64,000 bases of DNA from JAWLHK01 sp041690355 [NCBI: bacterium] (GTDB lineage: Bacteria; J088; JAWLBW01). The stretch is from contig JAWLHK010000002.1 of NCBI GenBank assembly GCA_041690355.1, positions 1 through 64,000 on the forward strand, written 5' to 3'. The notes beneath the pieces were generated by a model that was not told where the DNA came from, did no database searches, and saw nothing but the letters and a program-made list of their open reading frames with translations. The position numbers and the translations under genes were made by a program. Below are positions 42,528 through 51,912 of the stretch, piece by piece. Every line of letters starts with the position of its first letter. The stretch's first letter is position 1.

Positions 42528-42581
42528 AAGGCTATTCTAGCTTGATGAAGGAGGCCTGTCTAGCGTCCTTCCTTCCCCGAC

Positions 42582-42603
42582 GTCCGACGTCCGGCGTCTG
42601 ATG
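42582..42603 (-). repeat. 22-bp inverted repeat, right copy
   Basis: Reverse complement of 39793-39814 with one mismatch. It lies between the pair 2 promoter and the 3' end of the ABC1 kinase gene. Together the copies bracket abi, ssrA and pair 2 (about 2.8 kb). Confidence 0.75.
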
Positions 42604-42616
42604 TCCGAGGCGCCCG

Positions 42617-43969
42617 TCACCCCGCCAGCGCCTCGACCGAGTCGGCATCGGCCAAGTGTTCGAGGACGAGCGGAATCAGGTTGAGCTTCGGCGTGTACTT
42701 GTCGAGGGGCACCGACGGCGTGGCCAACATGCGGCCGACCAGCATGTACTCTTCGGGAATGTGCGCGATGGGATAGTCGCGGTTGAGCCCCTTCGCGCGC
42801 AGGGCGTGCTTCGCCAGGTTGTCCTTGAGGTGCGACGCAAGATCGCCCCCTTCGCGCCAGTGCTCGACGACGATGTCGCTGACTTCGAACCCGTACTGCA
42901 CCCACTTCTCGAACGATTCCACCTTGCCGTCCCGGGTGGCGAATCCGAGACCGGTGAGCACCTCGGCGACCAGGCGGGTGTCGCGGTTGATGTAGCCCTG
43001 CACGACCTTGATGGTCGCCTTGCGGAACTCGGGTTTCAATTCTTTCACGGAACCGAAATCGAGAAGCACGATGCGCTTGTCGGGGGTCACCATGAAGTTG
43101 CCCGGGTGATTGTCCGACTGGAAGCACCCCTTCACGACCACCGAGTAGAGCAGGCAGTCGCTGAAGGTCTCGAAGACGTCGGCCTTGTCGTCTTCGTTCG
43201 TCGAGGAGGAGAACCAGTCGACGATGCGCACCCCTTCGATGTACTCCATGCAGATGACCCGCCGCGTGCAGAGCTCCTTGACGAGTTCGGGAACTTTCAC
43301 GGTTTTCCAGTTCGCGAAGTGGCCGGCCATCTTCTCCTGGTAGTAAATCTCGTTGGCGTAGTCGAGCTCGCGGCCGATGTGCCCGAACAGTTCCGCGATG
43401 AGCGCCCTGTAGTTGATGGTCGTGCGCAGTTCCTTGAAGGTCGATTCCACCATGCGGATGGCAATCGGCACCATGGCGCCCACGAGCGCCAGGTCGGCGT
43501 GGAAGAAATCCTCGATCCCCGGATACTGCACCTTGACGACGACCTGCCGGCCATCCTTCAGGTCTGCCCGGTGCACCTGGCCGATGGAGGCGGCCGCCAG
43601 CGGCTTCTCTTCGATGGAGGTCAGGTGGGTGCGCCAGTCGGATCCCCATTCGCGCGCCAGGGCCGCCTCGATCTTGCGGAAGGAGACAGGCCGAACCTGA
43701 TCCTGCATCTTCGCGAACTCGATCAGGTAGGCGGGGGGCAGAAAGGCCTGCGTCGAGAGAAACTGGCCGAGCTTGATGTAGGCGCCGCGCAGGGACGCGA
43801 AGGTGTGGAAGAGCCGCTTCGCGCCGTTCTCGTGCAGGCGCTCGAAGGCGGCCTCGCGCTTTTCGGCATTCAGGAACGGATAGCGGACAATCCGGTACCA
43901 GAGGTACGAGAAGAGAACGAGGCCGATCTGGAAGACGGCGTACAGCGTGCGGAGAATACGGTTGTTCAT
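42617..43969 (-). CDS. ABC1/UbiB-family atypical kinase
   Basis: 450 residues. Family motifs: KxGQ ([17 protein letters not shown]), Ala-rich nucleotide loop ([18 protein letters not shown]), invariant lysine in [10 protein letters not shown], and catalytic/metal motifs [22 protein letters not shown]. Members act in ubiquinone synthesis or lipid homeostasis as ATPases or kinases. An N-terminal hydrophobic stretch ([21 protein letters not shown]) suggests membrane association. The ATG at 43969 is preferred to a TTG at 43996. No ubi genes are adjacent, so a quinone role is not supported by context. Confidence 0.9.
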   Translation of the reverse strand: MNNRILRTLYAVFQIGLVLFSYLWYRIVRYPFLNAEKREAAFERLHENGAKRLFHTFASLRGAYIKLGQFLSTQAFLPPAYLIEFAKMQDQVRPVSFRKIEAALAREWGSDWRTHLTSIEEKPLAAASIGQVHRADLKDGRQVVVKVQYPGIEDFFHADLALVGAMVPIAIRMVESTFKELRTTINYRALIAELFGHIGRELDYANEIYYQEKMAGHFANWKTVKVPELVKELCTRRVICMEYIEGVRIVDWFSSSTNEDDKADVFETFSDCLLYSVVVKGCFQSDNHPGNFMVTPDKRIVLLDFGSVKELKPEFRKATIKVVQGYINRDTRLVAEVLTGLGFATRDGKVESFEKWVQYGFEVSDIVVEHWREGGDLASHLKDNLAKHALRAKGLNRDYPIAHIPEEYMLVGRMLATPSVPLDKYTPKLNLIPLVLEHLADADSVEALAG

Positions 43970-44020
43970 GTCGTAAGGAACCGGGAAAGCAACCAATCAG
44001 TGTACCCGGTTGGCAGTCAT

Positions 44021-44150
44021 TAGTCGCCAGTCGCCAGTCAGCAGTCACTGAGGCAAGCGCCAAGCGCCAACCAGGCAAGTACCTGCTGCATCAGGCACCT
44101 TGCGGCAAATCGTCAATCGTAAATTGTCAATCGTAAATCCTTGTGACTCG
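44021..44150 (-). repeat. Intergenic short-repeat tracts (inverted copy of the dispersed family)
   Basis: This 237-bp gap has no gene. It holds GTCGCCAGTCGCCAGTCAGC (44025-44044), a GCGCCAAGCGCC tract (44055-44068) and AAATCGTCAATCGTAAATTG-type sequence at 44106-44137. The last is the reverse complement of the tracts at 37487 and 54438. It ends with GTGACTCGTCAC. Confidence 0.7.
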
Positions 44151-44206
44151 TCACTTGCTAAGGAGGGGTCGGGGTGATATCGTTTCGGCAATCAAAGGGG
44201 TACGCC

Positions 44207-45376
44207 ATGCGACGCTTTGCCCGTCTCGTTTCCGTCCTTCTCCTTGCGGTCGCGGCCTGCGACGCGCCGGCCCCCGAGCCCGATGGGCCCCTTGATCTTC
44301 GCGTCCGGCTCGACCCGCCCGAGAACGGGTATCAGCTTCGCTCGACCCCGCGCCTGGTTCCCGCCTACAGCGAGGTTTATTCCTGCGAGGTCGTGCGCCT
44401 CGAGCCACACGCCGACGAGTACATCGTCTGGCTCGATACCTTCGAGAGCAAAAGCTCGGAATATACCCATCACATGAATGTCAACGCGGGGATCTTCTCC
44501 GTGGGGGACGCGATCTTCGGCCCTGGCTTTTCGGAGAAGCTCCTCGGCTTCCCCGTCGGGCAGTATGACTGCAAGGAGATGGGAAATCTGATGGAAAAGG
44601 GGTTGCAGACGGTATACCCCAGCCAGAAACCTCATCAGACCGGCGCCTTCCCGAAAGGGGTTGCCGTGCCGGCCATCGTGCCCCTCGTGCTGCTCATGGA
44701 GCACCACTACATCAACACGACGAGCAAGGACGTCCTCATCGACGCGGCGGTGAACCTGCACACGGTTCCCGAAGAACAGGTGAAGCATGTCGCCACGGGA
44801 TTCTTCGGCGGCTCGGACGTCACGCTTGCACCGGAGTCCCGCAAGATCATCGCGAACACCTGCCAGATCAGCCGCGACGTGAACCTCATGGCCATCTCGA
44901 CGCACTCGCACGAGCGTGGGGCCTGCTTCTCGCTGAACCGGTATGACGGCGAGACGCAGACCATCGATCCCGAGCCGTTCTTCGTGAACAAGGACTGGGA
45001 GTCGCCGCCGATTCTGTTCCCGGAGCACAAGGAGTGGACGGGCTACAGCACGATTCCCTACAAGGCGGGCGACGGAATCCATTGGGCTTGCCACTACCGT
45101 AATCCGGAAGATCGCATCGTGACCACCGGCGAAAAGGCCGAAGACGAAATGTGCATCTTCGTGGCTCTGGGCTATCCGTCGCCGCTGTCGGTGGCCGACG
45201 TGAAGAACATGATTTTGAATCCGGGCGGCGACGCCATGGAGAAGCTCGAGCAGGCCATCATCCCCTGCGATCCGGTCACCGACGCGGTCAGCCCCTGGCC
45301 CGAGGTCAACATCGACCTGCCGCTGTCGGAAGCGCCGCCCGAAGAGTGCGAGGGGTACGAGACGACCAGCGAGTGA
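44207..45376 (+). CDS. Copper type II monooxygenase-like lipoprotein, paralogue 2
   Basis: 389 residues with a lipobox (LLLAVAAC, Cys18). Copper ligands as in PHM/DBM: H88-H89-M90 (THHMNVNAGIFSVG), H166/H167 (LLMEHHYIN), H233-S-H235 (STHSHERG) and M315 (EDEMCIFVALGYP), with GDGIHWACHY before the Met. It is collinear with the protein at 20884-22062 and shares the strictly conserved FFVNKDWESPPIL segment. The reaction is presumably copper/ascorbate-dependent C-H hydroxylation on the envelope face; substrate unknown. A good RBS (AAAGGGG) precedes the ATG. It is flanked on both sides by intergenic repeat tracts. Confidence 0.82.
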   Translation: MRRFARLVSVLLLAVAACDAPAPEPDGPLDLRVRLDPPENGYQLRSTPRLVPAYSEVYSCEVVRLEPHADEYIVWLDTFESKSSEYTHHMNVNAGIFSVGDAIFGPGFSEKLLGFPVGQYDCKEMGNLMEKGLQTVYPSQKPHQTGAFPKGVAVPAIVPLVLLMEHHYINTTSKDVLIDAAVNLHTVPEEQVKHVATGFFGGSDVTLAPESRKIIANTCQISRDVNLMAISTHSHERGACFSLNRYDGETQTIDPEPFFVNKDWESPPILFPEHKEWTGYSTIPYKAGDGIHWACHYRNPEDRIVTTGEKAEDEMCIFVALGYPSPLSVADVKNMILNPGGDAMEKLEQAIIPCDPVTDAVSPWPEVNIDLPLSEAPPEECEGYETTSE

Positions 45377-45387
45377 CGGCTTTGGGA

Positions 45388-45486
45388 AGCGCCAAGCGCC
45401 AAGCGCTGAGCGCCAACAACAGGCACCTTCCGCACGAGGTCCTTGCCGGGCAAATCGTCAATCGTCAATTGTAAATTGTCAATTGG
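45388..45486 (-). repeat. Intergenic short-repeat tracts overlapping the vapC3 stop
   Basis: A GCGCCAAGCGCCAAGCGC tract (45390-45410) and an AAATCGTCAATCGTCAATTG-type tract (45452-45485). The second contains the stop codon of the minus-strand PIN toxin gene (45479-45481), so repeat sequence has become part of that gene's 3' end. Confidence 0.7.
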
Positions 45487-45892
45487 CGGGTGCGCGGAGC
45501 CGGAGGCGCGGGAAGTGGCGCCGGTACCGGCGCGGGTCGCGGGTGAGCAGCGTGAGCCCCGCGATGGCCGCGTGGGCGCCGATGTAGAAGTCGGGGAGCG
45601 GCGAGCGTCTGGTTCCGCCTTCGCGACGATAGCGCAGGAAGCACTTTCCGGCGAGAAATCCGGCTTCCCAGGGGAGCGGCAAGCGTGTGAACTCTGCCGG
45701 CGGGAGCGCATCCTCCAGGGCTTCGATGGTGTCGAAACCGACCGAAACTTCCGCATAGATGAGCGGATTAATCGCCAGCCGCCCCGCATCCGCCGCGTCG
45801 GCGAGTGCCGCGGCCGACCACGCGAACCAGGCTGGATCCTCGGTGAGAACGTCGAGCAGGACGTTGCTGTCGACGAGGGTGATCTCAGTCAT
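45479..45892 (-). CDS. vapC: PIN-domain toxin (pair 3)
   Basis: 137 residues. PIN acidic residues: D8 (LVDSNVLLDVL), E48 (PLIYAEVSVGF), D101 (LPDFYIGAHA) and D119 (LLTRDPRRYRRHFP). The DFYIGAHA...TRDPRRY C-terminus is typical of a common chromosomal VapC subgroup. The ATG overlaps the antitoxin stop (TAATG). Its own stop codon lies in an intergenic repeat tract, so the last residues (RLRLRAPAN) may have been altered by that repeat. Confidence 0.9.
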   Translation of the reverse strand: MTEITLVDSNVLLDVLTEDPAWFAWSAAALADAADAGRLAINPLIYAEVSVGFDTIEALEDALPPAEFTRLPLPWEAGFLAGKCFLRYRREGGTRRSPLPDFYIGAHAAIAGLTLLTRDPRRYRRHFPRLRLRAPAN

Positions 45893-46185
45893 TACCGGGA
45901 GCGGCGGGTGTGTTTCGTCGCGCGACCAGAAGTTGCGGACCCCGAAGGGGGGACATCGTCATCGTCCCGGGTCAGCGCGAGAATCTCAGCGGTGCTCATG
46001 GACACGGTGCCCCGGCCGCGCAAGCGCTCGACCAGCGTTTCGCCGCGTGTAGGACGTCCGGCTGCCTTGCGGATTTCAACCGCATCGCCCACCCGCCGGA
46101 ACTCCACCTCCGTATTCGGATAGATCCCGAGCTCTTCGCGGATCTCCTGCGGTATTGTCACCTGGCCCTTGGTGGTCACCTTCAT
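45892..46185 (-). CDS. vapB: AbrB-type antitoxin (pair 3)
   Basis: 97 residues. AbrB swapped-hairpin domain KVTTKGQVTIPQEIREELGIYPNTEVEFRRVGDAVEIRK, then a longer tail (RGETLVERLRGRGTVSMSTAEILALTRDD...) for toxin binding. It pairs with the PIN toxin through a TAATG overlap and should repress its own promoter. Upstream, TATTA-N6-TAATA (46202-46217) forms a small palindrome over a TATTAT -10-like element. Confidence 0.9.
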   Translation of the reverse strand: MKVTTKGQVTIPQEIREELGIYPNTEVEFRRVGDAVEIRKAAGRPTRGETLVERLRGRGTVSMSTAEILALTRDDDDVPPSGSATSGRATKHTRRSR

Positions 46186-46200
46186 GTCTTACTCTTACTG

Positions 46201-46217
46201 GTATTACTCCAATAATA
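46201..46217 (-). promoter_or_regulatory. AT-rich palindromic promoter/operator of pair 3
   Basis: GTATTACTCCAATAATA holds a TATTA/TAATA dyad. On the minus strand it includes TATTAT, a good -10. The location 16 bp before the antitoxin ATG suits autorepression. Confidence 0.4.
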
Positions 46218-46650
46218 GTCGGAGGGTCATCAGTGTGTCAATGCTACGCGGCGCCTCCGTTCACGTGCTTTGGTTCGCCGGATGCACGGAGTGGAGGTGC
46301 GCTACGGTGAGCTGTTCCTTCGAGACCGAACCATCGCATCGAGGGCTCCGATTGCGCCCGGGGTCGCGGATGGGGGTTCAGGAAGCGAGCCCCCGAGGGG
46401 CGGCTTATGGTAGCCCGGGCGGACGTGATCTCCCGCGCACACCACTGTTTCACAGGAGCACAATCGCTCCGCTTTGTGTTTCGCTCCGGGGAGCCGCTCC
46501 GTGGGCACGGCCGCCTTCGGCACGCCCCTTGCTCTCTCCGAGAGGTAAAGTAGACCGAGCACTCGCCGGTCGAGCGCCCGGAGAACGGACGCGCACCGGT
46601 TTGTAAATTCCGTCTCCCCTTCACAATGAGGATGGGAACCTGCGCGAAAT
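46218..46650. other. 430-bp intergenic region with no recognised gene
   Basis: GC-rich, with no reading frame showing a domain and no match to tRNA, RNase P, SRP or 6S RNA that I can recognise. Several short dyads occur (for example GAGCCCCCGAGGGGCGGC near 46400 and GGAGCCGCTCC near 46490). It precedes ppsA and may hold its promoter and leader; a decayed gene cannot be excluded. Confidence 0.4.
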
Positions 46651-46667
46651 TCGGGAGGGATGGGGAG

Positions 46668-49163
46668 ATGGCCATGAAGAAGTGGATCCGGCAGTTCGAG
46701 GACCTGGGCATGAATGACGTTCCGGTGGTGGGGGGCAAGAACGCCTCGCTGGGCGAAATGATCCGTGAACTTTCGCCCCTCGGCGTGAACGTGCCCGGCG
46801 GGTTCGCGGTAACCGCCGAGGCATACCGCTACTTTCTCCGCGAATCGGGGGCCGAGGCGAAACTGCGCGAGCTGCTTGGCGATCGGGAGCGCAGCGTCGA
46901 GACCCTGCTCGCCAACAGCCAGACCATCCAGGGGCTGCTGGTGGCGGCCGAACTTCCGCCCGATCTCGGTGCCGAGATCGACGACGCCTATCACGCCATG
47001 GCCGAACGGTACGGGCGCGAAGACCTCGACGTCGCCGTGCGCTCGTCGGCGACCGCCGAGGATCTCCCGACCGCGAGCTTCGCCGGACAGCAGGAGACCT
47101 ACCTGAACATCCGCGGCGTCGACGCTCTGAAGACGGCCGTGAAGCGCTGCTTCGCCAGCCTCTTCACGCCGCGCTCGATCAACTACCGCGAAGACATGGG
47201 CTTCGGGCACTTCGACGTGGCCCTCTCGGTCGGCGTCCAGAAGATGGTCCGCAGCGATCTGGCTTCGTCAGGGGTCATCTTCACGCTCGACACCGAGACG
47301 GGGCATCGCGGCTTCGTCATGGTGACCTCGAGCTGGGGGCTCGGCGAAAACGTCGTGCAGGGCAAGGTGACCCCCGACCAGTTCTACGTGCACAAGGGGA
47401 CCCTCGCAGAAGGATTCCGCCCGGTCGTGTGGAAGAAGCTGGGGACGAAGGAACTGCGCATGGTGTACGCGGCCGAGGGGCGCGAGCCGACGGTGAACGA
47501 GCCGGTGGCCGACCCCGATCGCCGCCGCTTTTCCCTCGCAGAAGACGATGTCCTCACCCTGGCACGGTGGGCGGTGCGCATCGAAGAGCACTACTCGAAG
47601 AGCCGCGGTTCCGATTCCCCCATGGATCTCGAGTGGGCGAAGGACGGCGAGACGGGCGAGCTCTTCATCGTGCAGGCGCGCCCCGAAACGGTGCACAGCC
47701 AGCGTACGGCGGGACGCTTCAAGGTGTTCCACCTGAAAGAGCAGGGGAGCCCTCTCGTGACCGGTGCGGCCATCGGCGACGCCATCGCGCAGGGTAAGGT
47801 ACGCGTCATCCACTCGCCCGAGGAGATCGGGCGCTTCCAGGAGGGCGAAGTGCTCGTGGCCGTGAACACCGATCCCGATTGGGAGCCGATCATGAAGAAG
47901 GCGGCCGCCATCGTGACCGATCACGGCGGAAGAACGTCGCACGCCGCCATCGTCTCGCGCGAGCTCGGCGTGCCGGCCCTCGTGGGCACGGGCAATGCCA
48001 CGTCGGCGCTCCGCGACGAACAGGAAGTCACCGTCTCGTGCGCCGAGGGGGATACGGGGAACGTGTACGAAGGCTCCCTTGCCTTCGACACCGAAGAGAT
48101 CGATGCCTCGACCCTGCCGCGGCCGCGCACGAAAATCATGCTCAACGTCGCGCAGCCCGACAAGGCGATCGGCTTGTCGCTGCTCCCTTCCGACGGCATC
48201 GGTCTGGCGCGCATGGAATTCGTTTTCAGCGGATGGGTCGGCGTACACCCGAAAGCCCTCCTTCATCCCGAGGACCAGCCCGACAACGTGCGTCCGGAGA
48301 TCGAACGGCTCACCGAAGGGTATTCCTCGGGAGCGGACTACTTCGTCGACAAACTGGCCCAGGGGATCGGAACCCTGGCGGCCGCCTTCTGGCCGCGCCC
48401 GGTGATCCTGCGGTTTTCGGACTTCAAGACCAACGAATACGCTTCGCTGGTCGGCGGCGCGCAGTACGAGCCGCAGGAAGAAAACCCCATGCTCGGCTGG
48501 CGGGGGGCGAGCCGCTATTATCACAAGGATTACAAGGAAGGCTTCCTGCTCGAAGTCGCGGCCGTGAAGCGGGTTCGCGAGGTGTTCGGGCTGACCAATC
48601 TCAAAGTCATGATCCCCTTCTGCCGCACGCCCGACGAGGGGGGCAAGGTGCTCGCGGTCATGCACGAAGGGGGCCTCGTGCGCGGCGAGAACGGCCTCGA
48701 GGTCTACGTCATGGCCGAAATTCCCTCGAACGTGCTGGCCGCCGACGAGTTCGCCATGATCTTCGACGGGTTCTCCATCGGTTCCAACGATCTGACGCAG
48801 CTCGTGCTCGGCGTCGACCGCGATTCGGCCACGGTAGCGCCGCTCTTCGACGAGCGCAATACGGCCGTCAAGCGGGCCTGCTCCATGCTGCTGCACACGG
48901 CGCACGCGGCGGGCCGCCCGGTGGGGATCTGCGGGCAGGCCCCGTCGGACTATCCCGACTTCGCTGCCTTTCTTGTCGAAGAAGGGATTCAGTCGATCAG
49001 TCTGAACCCCGACGCCTTGATTCGTACGACCCGCGAGATCCTGCGTGCCGAGGCCGGCCTGGACGTCGAAAAGCCGGCCTCCGATGCGATGCACACGCGA
49101 CCGCAAGGCAGAGGCCGGGAGGAATCGTCCCGGCAAGGTGCCGAAGGGGAGAGGCGGACCTGA
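46668..49163 (+). CDS. ppsA: Phosphoenolpyruvate synthase
   Basis: 831 residues. The N-terminal ATP-grasp domain starts [27 protein letters not shown]; the swivelling domain has the phospho-histidine in [21 protein letters not shown] (about residue 421-440). The PEP/pyruvate barrel contains [18 protein letters not shown] and [30 protein letters not shown]. It makes PEP from pyruvate and ATP for gluconeogenesis. The ATG at 46668 has GGAGGG 8 bp upstream; 46626 and 46674 are alternatives. A charged 40-residue C-terminal tail beyond the E. coli length is unusual. Two bp separate it from the acetate-CoA ligase gene. Confidence 0.95.
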   Translation: MAMKKWIRQFEDLGMNDVPVVGGKNASLGEMIRELSPLGVNVPGGFAVTAEAYRYFLRESGAEAKLRELLGDRERSVETLLANSQTIQGLLVAAELPPDLGAEIDDAYHAMAERYGREDLDVAVRSSATAEDLPTASFAGQQETYLNIRGVDALKTAVKRCFASLFTPRSINYREDMGFGHFDVALSVGVQKMVRSDLASSGVIFTLDTETGHRGFVMVTSSWGLGENVVQGKVTPDQFYVHKGTLAEGFRPVVWKKLGTKELRMVYAAEGREPTVNEPVADPDRRRFSLAEDDVLTLARWAVRIEEHYSKSRGSDSPMDLEWAKDGETGELFIVQARPETVHSQRTAGRFKVFHLKEQGSPLVTGAAIGDAIAQGKVRVIHSPEEIGRFQEGEVLVAVNTDPDWEPIMKKAAAIVTDHGGRTSHAAIVSRELGVPALVGTGNATSALRDEQEVTVSCAEGDTGNVYEGSLAFDTEEIDASTLPRPRTKIMLNVAQPDKAIGLSLLPSDGIGLARMEFVFSGWVGVHPKALLHPEDQPDNVRPEIERLTEGYSSGADYFVDKLAQGIGTLAAAFWPRPVILRFSDFKTNEYASLVGGAQYEPQEENPMLGWRGASRYYHKDYKEGFLLEVAAVKRVREVFGLTNLKVMIPFCRTPDEGGKVLAVMHEGGLVRGENGLEVYVMAEIPSNVLAADEFAMIFDGFSIGSNDLTQLVLGVDRDSATVAPLFDERNTAVKRACSMLLHTAHAAGRPVGICGQAPSDYPDFAAFLVEEGIQSISLNPDALIRTTREILRAEAGLDVEKPASDAMHTRPQGRGREESSRQGAEGERRT

Positions 49164-49165
49164 GC

Positions 49166-50929
49166 ATGGAACATCGTGGTCCGAAGCGTATCGAAAAGGG
49201 AACCCCGCGCATTCCGCCGAACCTTGCGGACTATGAGGCGCTCCGCCGTTCGTTCGGCTGGGACGACGCTCGCCGCGAACTGGCGGGACTCCTCGGCGGC
49301 GGACTGAACATGGGGTACGAAGCCGTGGACCGGCATGCCGACGGACCCCTCGCCGCCAAGCTCGCGATCCGCTGGCTGGACAAGGCGGGGGCAGTTCGCG
49401 ATTTCACCTTTGCGGATCTGAAAGCGCAGACCGGCCGGTTCGCGAACGTCCTAAAGAACCTCGGGGTCGAGAAGGGCGACCGCGTCTTCGTGCTCATGGG
49501 GCGCGTGCCCGAACTGTATTTCGCGGTGCTCGGCGCCCTGCGCCACGGGGCCGTGGTCTCGCCGCTCTTTTCCGCCTTCGGCCCCGAGCCGGTCAAAGCG
49601 CGCCTGACCATCGGTGCCGGAAAGGTTCTCGTCACCACCGCCACGCTGTACCGGCGCAAGGTGGAACCGGTGCGCGCCGAGCTGCCGACCCTGCAACACG
49701 TGCTGGTGCTCCCCGACGAGGGGGGAACGTTTCCCGAGGGAACCCTGAATCTGCTCGAGCTGCTCGCCGGCGCGCCGGAGGAATTCCAGACCGCCGCCAC
49801 GCAGCCCGAGGATCCGGCTCTGCTCCACTTCACGAGCGGCACCACTGGCAAACCGAAAGGGGCGTTGCACGTGCACGACGCCGTGACCGAGCATCGCATC
49901 ACCGGCCGCTGGGCGCTCGATCTGCACGACGACGACGTCTTCTGGTGCACGGCCGATCCGGGCTGGGTCACCGGCATGTCGTATGGGATTCTCTCCCCGT
50001 TGGCCAATGGCGTGACGAGCATCGTCGACGAGGCCGACTTTGACGCCAGACGCTGGTACCGGATTCTGGCGGAACAGAAAGTAAGCGTCTGGTACACGGC
50101 GCCCACTGCTATCCGCATGATGATGAAGGCGGGGGCCGACCTGGCGAAGCAGCAGACCTTTCCGGCGTTGCGCTTCATCGCCAGCGTGGGCGAGCCGCTC
50201 AATCCCGAAGCGGTCTTCTGGGGACTCGATGCCTTCGGCCTTCCCATCCACGACAACTGGTGGCAGACGGAGACGGGGGGCATCATGATCGCCAATTTCG
50301 CCGCCCTCGACATCAAGCCCGGTTCCATGGGCCGCCCGATTCCCGGCGTCGAGGTCATGCTCGCCAAACGCGACGAGGCGGGGAACGTGTCGCCGGTGAC
50401 GAAGCCGGGCGAAGAGGGGGAGATCGCCATCCGCACGGGATGGCCCTCCATGTTCCGCACCTACCTTCACGAGGAAGAACGCTATCGCAAGTGCTTTGCC
50501 GGCGACTGGTACTTCTCGGGCGACCTGGCGACCTGCGACGCCGAGGGGTACTTCTGGTTCATGGGGCGCGTCGACGACGTCATCAAATCCGCCGGGCACC
50601 TGATCGGTCCCTTCGAGGTCGAGAGCGCGCTCATGGAGCATCCCGCCGTGGCCGAGGCGGGGGTCATCGGCAAGCCGGAACCGGTGGCCGGCGAAATCGT
50701 GAAAGCCTTCGTCGCCCTCAAGCACGGCTATGAAGACACGCCGGCCCTGCACCGCGACCTGCTCGGGTTCGCGCGCAAGCGGCTCGGCCCGGCCGTGGCG
50801 CCGCGGGAGATCGACATCGTTCCCACGCTCCCCCGCACGCGCAGCGGCAAGATCATGCGGCGCCTGCTCAAGGCCCGCGAACTGGGACTTCCCGAAGGGG
50901 ACACTTCGACACTGGAGAGCGGCGCATGA
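49166..50929 (+). CDS. acsA: Acetate-CoA ligase (AMP-forming)
   Basis: 587 residues. Adenylation motifs: P-loop-like [29 protein letters not shown] (the Trp that limits the acyl pocket to acetate), [30 protein letters not shown] (hinge) and the catalytic lysine in [16 protein letters not shown]. It activates acetate to acetyl-CoA via acetyl-AMP. Length fits the shorter AcsA type of Bacillus rather than the 650-residue enteric Acs. It is 2 bp after ppsA and overlaps pdhA by ATGA, so acetyl-CoA formation from acetate and from pyruvate are coexpressed. Confidence 0.93.
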   Translation: MEHRGPKRIEKGTPRIPPNLADYEALRRSFGWDDARRELAGLLGGGLNMGYEAVDRHADGPLAAKLAIRWLDKAGAVRDFTFADLKAQTGRFANVLKNLGVEKGDRVFVLMGRVPELYFAVLGALRHGAVVSPLFSAFGPEPVKARLTIGAGKVLVTTATLYRRKVEPVRAELPTLQHVLVLPDEGGTFPEGTLNLLELLAGAPEEFQTAATQPEDPALLHFTSGTTGKPKGALHVHDAVTEHRITGRWALDLHDDDVFWCTADPGWVTGMSYGILSPLANGVTSIVDEADFDARRWYRILAEQKVSVWYTAPTAIRMMMKAGADLAKQQTFPALRFIASVGEPLNPEAVFWGLDAFGLPIHDNWWQTETGGIMIANFAALDIKPGSMGRPIPGVEVMLAKRDEAGNVSPVTKPGEEGEIAIRTGWPSMFRTYLHEEERYRKCFAGDWYFSGDLATCDAEGYFWFMGRVDDVIKSAGHLIGPFEVESALMEHPAVAEAGVIGKPEPVAGEIVKAFVALKHGYEDTPALHRDLLGFARKRLGPAVAPREIDIVPTLPRTRSGKIMRRLLKARELGLPEGDTSTLESGA

Positions 50930-51912
50930 GCCAGCCACGCGCGACCCGCGAAGAAGAACACCGGCTGCTCGGCGACATGCTGCGCATCCGCCGGTTCGAA
51001 GAGAAGTGCGCCGAGAAGTATACGGAGGGGAAGATTCGCGGTTTTCTTCACCTGTACATCGGCGAAGAAGCCATCGCCGCCGGGGCCCATGCCGCGCTGG
51101 AGGAAGGGGACAACGTGCTCACGACGTACCGCGAACACGGTCACGCGTTGTTGCGCGGCGTTCCGGCCGACCGCATCATGGCCGAAATGTACGGCAAATA
51201 CGAAGGGTGCAGCCGGGGACGCGGCGGATCGATGCACCTGTTCGATGTCTCGAAACGCTTCTACGGCGGCAACGCCATCGTCGCGGGGCATCTCCCCATT
51301 GCCGTCGGTCTGGCGCTCGCCGACCGGATGAAGAACCGCGCCCAGCTGACGGCCTGCTTCTTCGGCGAAGGGGCGATGGCCGAGGGGGCCTTCCACGAAT
51401 CGATGAACCTCGCGGCCCTGTGGAAGCTGCCGGTGCTCTTTCTCTGCGAAAACAATTATTACGCCATGGGGACGGCGCTCGCGCGATCGGAATCGCAGCT
51501 CGACCTGTGCGCCAAGGCCCGCTCCTACAACGTACCGGCCGAGTCGGTCGACGGCATGGACGTGACCGCGGTAGCCGAAGCCGTGCACTATGCGGGCGGG
51601 CGGGTACGGAGCGGCGAGGGTCCGATGTTCCTTGAGTTCCGCACCTATCGCTTCCGCGCCCACTCGATGTTCGATGCGGAGCTATACCGTGACAAGGGCG
51701 AGGTGAAGGAAGCGAAGAAACGGGATCCCATCCAGCTCTTTTCCGAGCGCCTGCGGGCGGCGGGGCGGCTGACCGACGAGGAATACGCGAAGCTCGACAC
51801 GCAGGCGAACGAAGAAGTCGAAGCGGCCGTCGCCTTCGCCGAGCGGGGGACGTGGGAGCCGGTCGAGGACCTGACCCGCGATGTCTACTGCCGGGAGGTG
51901 AACTGTGGCTGA
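50926..51912 (+). CDS. pdhA: Pyruvate dehydrogenase E1 component, alpha subunit
   Basis: 328 residues. The thiamine diphosphate motif is [31 protein letters not shown] (in the 140-175 region), and [32 protein letters not shown] and [10 protein letters not shown] are typical of PdhA. The usual phosphorylation-loop sequence GHSMSDP is altered to [15 protein letters not shown] but keeps the His. It decarboxylates pyruvate and reductively acetylates E2. Overlaps the ligase gene by ATGA and pdhB by 8 bp. A branched-chain or acetoin substrate is possible but less likely. Confidence 0.92.
   Translation: MSQPRATREEEHRLLGDMLRIRRFEEKCAEKYTEGKIRGFLHLYIGEEAIAAGAHAALEEGDNVLTTYREHGHALLRGVPADRIMAEMYGKYEGCSRGRGGSMHLFDVSKRFYGGNAIVAGHLPIAVGLALADRMKNRAQLTACFFGEGAMAEGAFHESMNLAALWKLPVLFLCENNYYAMGTALARSESQLDLCAKARSYNVPAESVDGMDVTAVAEAVHYAGGRVRSGEGPMFLEFRTYRFRAHSMFDAELYRDKGEVKEAKKRDPIQLFSERLRAAGRLTDEEYAKLDTQANEEVEAAVAFAERGTWEPVEDLTRDVYCREVNCG

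Noticed and set aside
46244-46738. 164-codon minus-strand frame before ppsA
   Set aside because: Overlaps the ppsA start and has Pro/Ser/Arg-rich sequence without a domain.
47268-49136. 622-codon minus-strand frame inside ppsA
   Set aside because: Antisense shadow of a fully conserved PEP synthase.
47879-49165. Long N-terminal extension of the acetate-CoA ligase frame
   Set aside because: Overlaps ppsA out of frame with low-complexity sequence; ligase homology begins at 49166.
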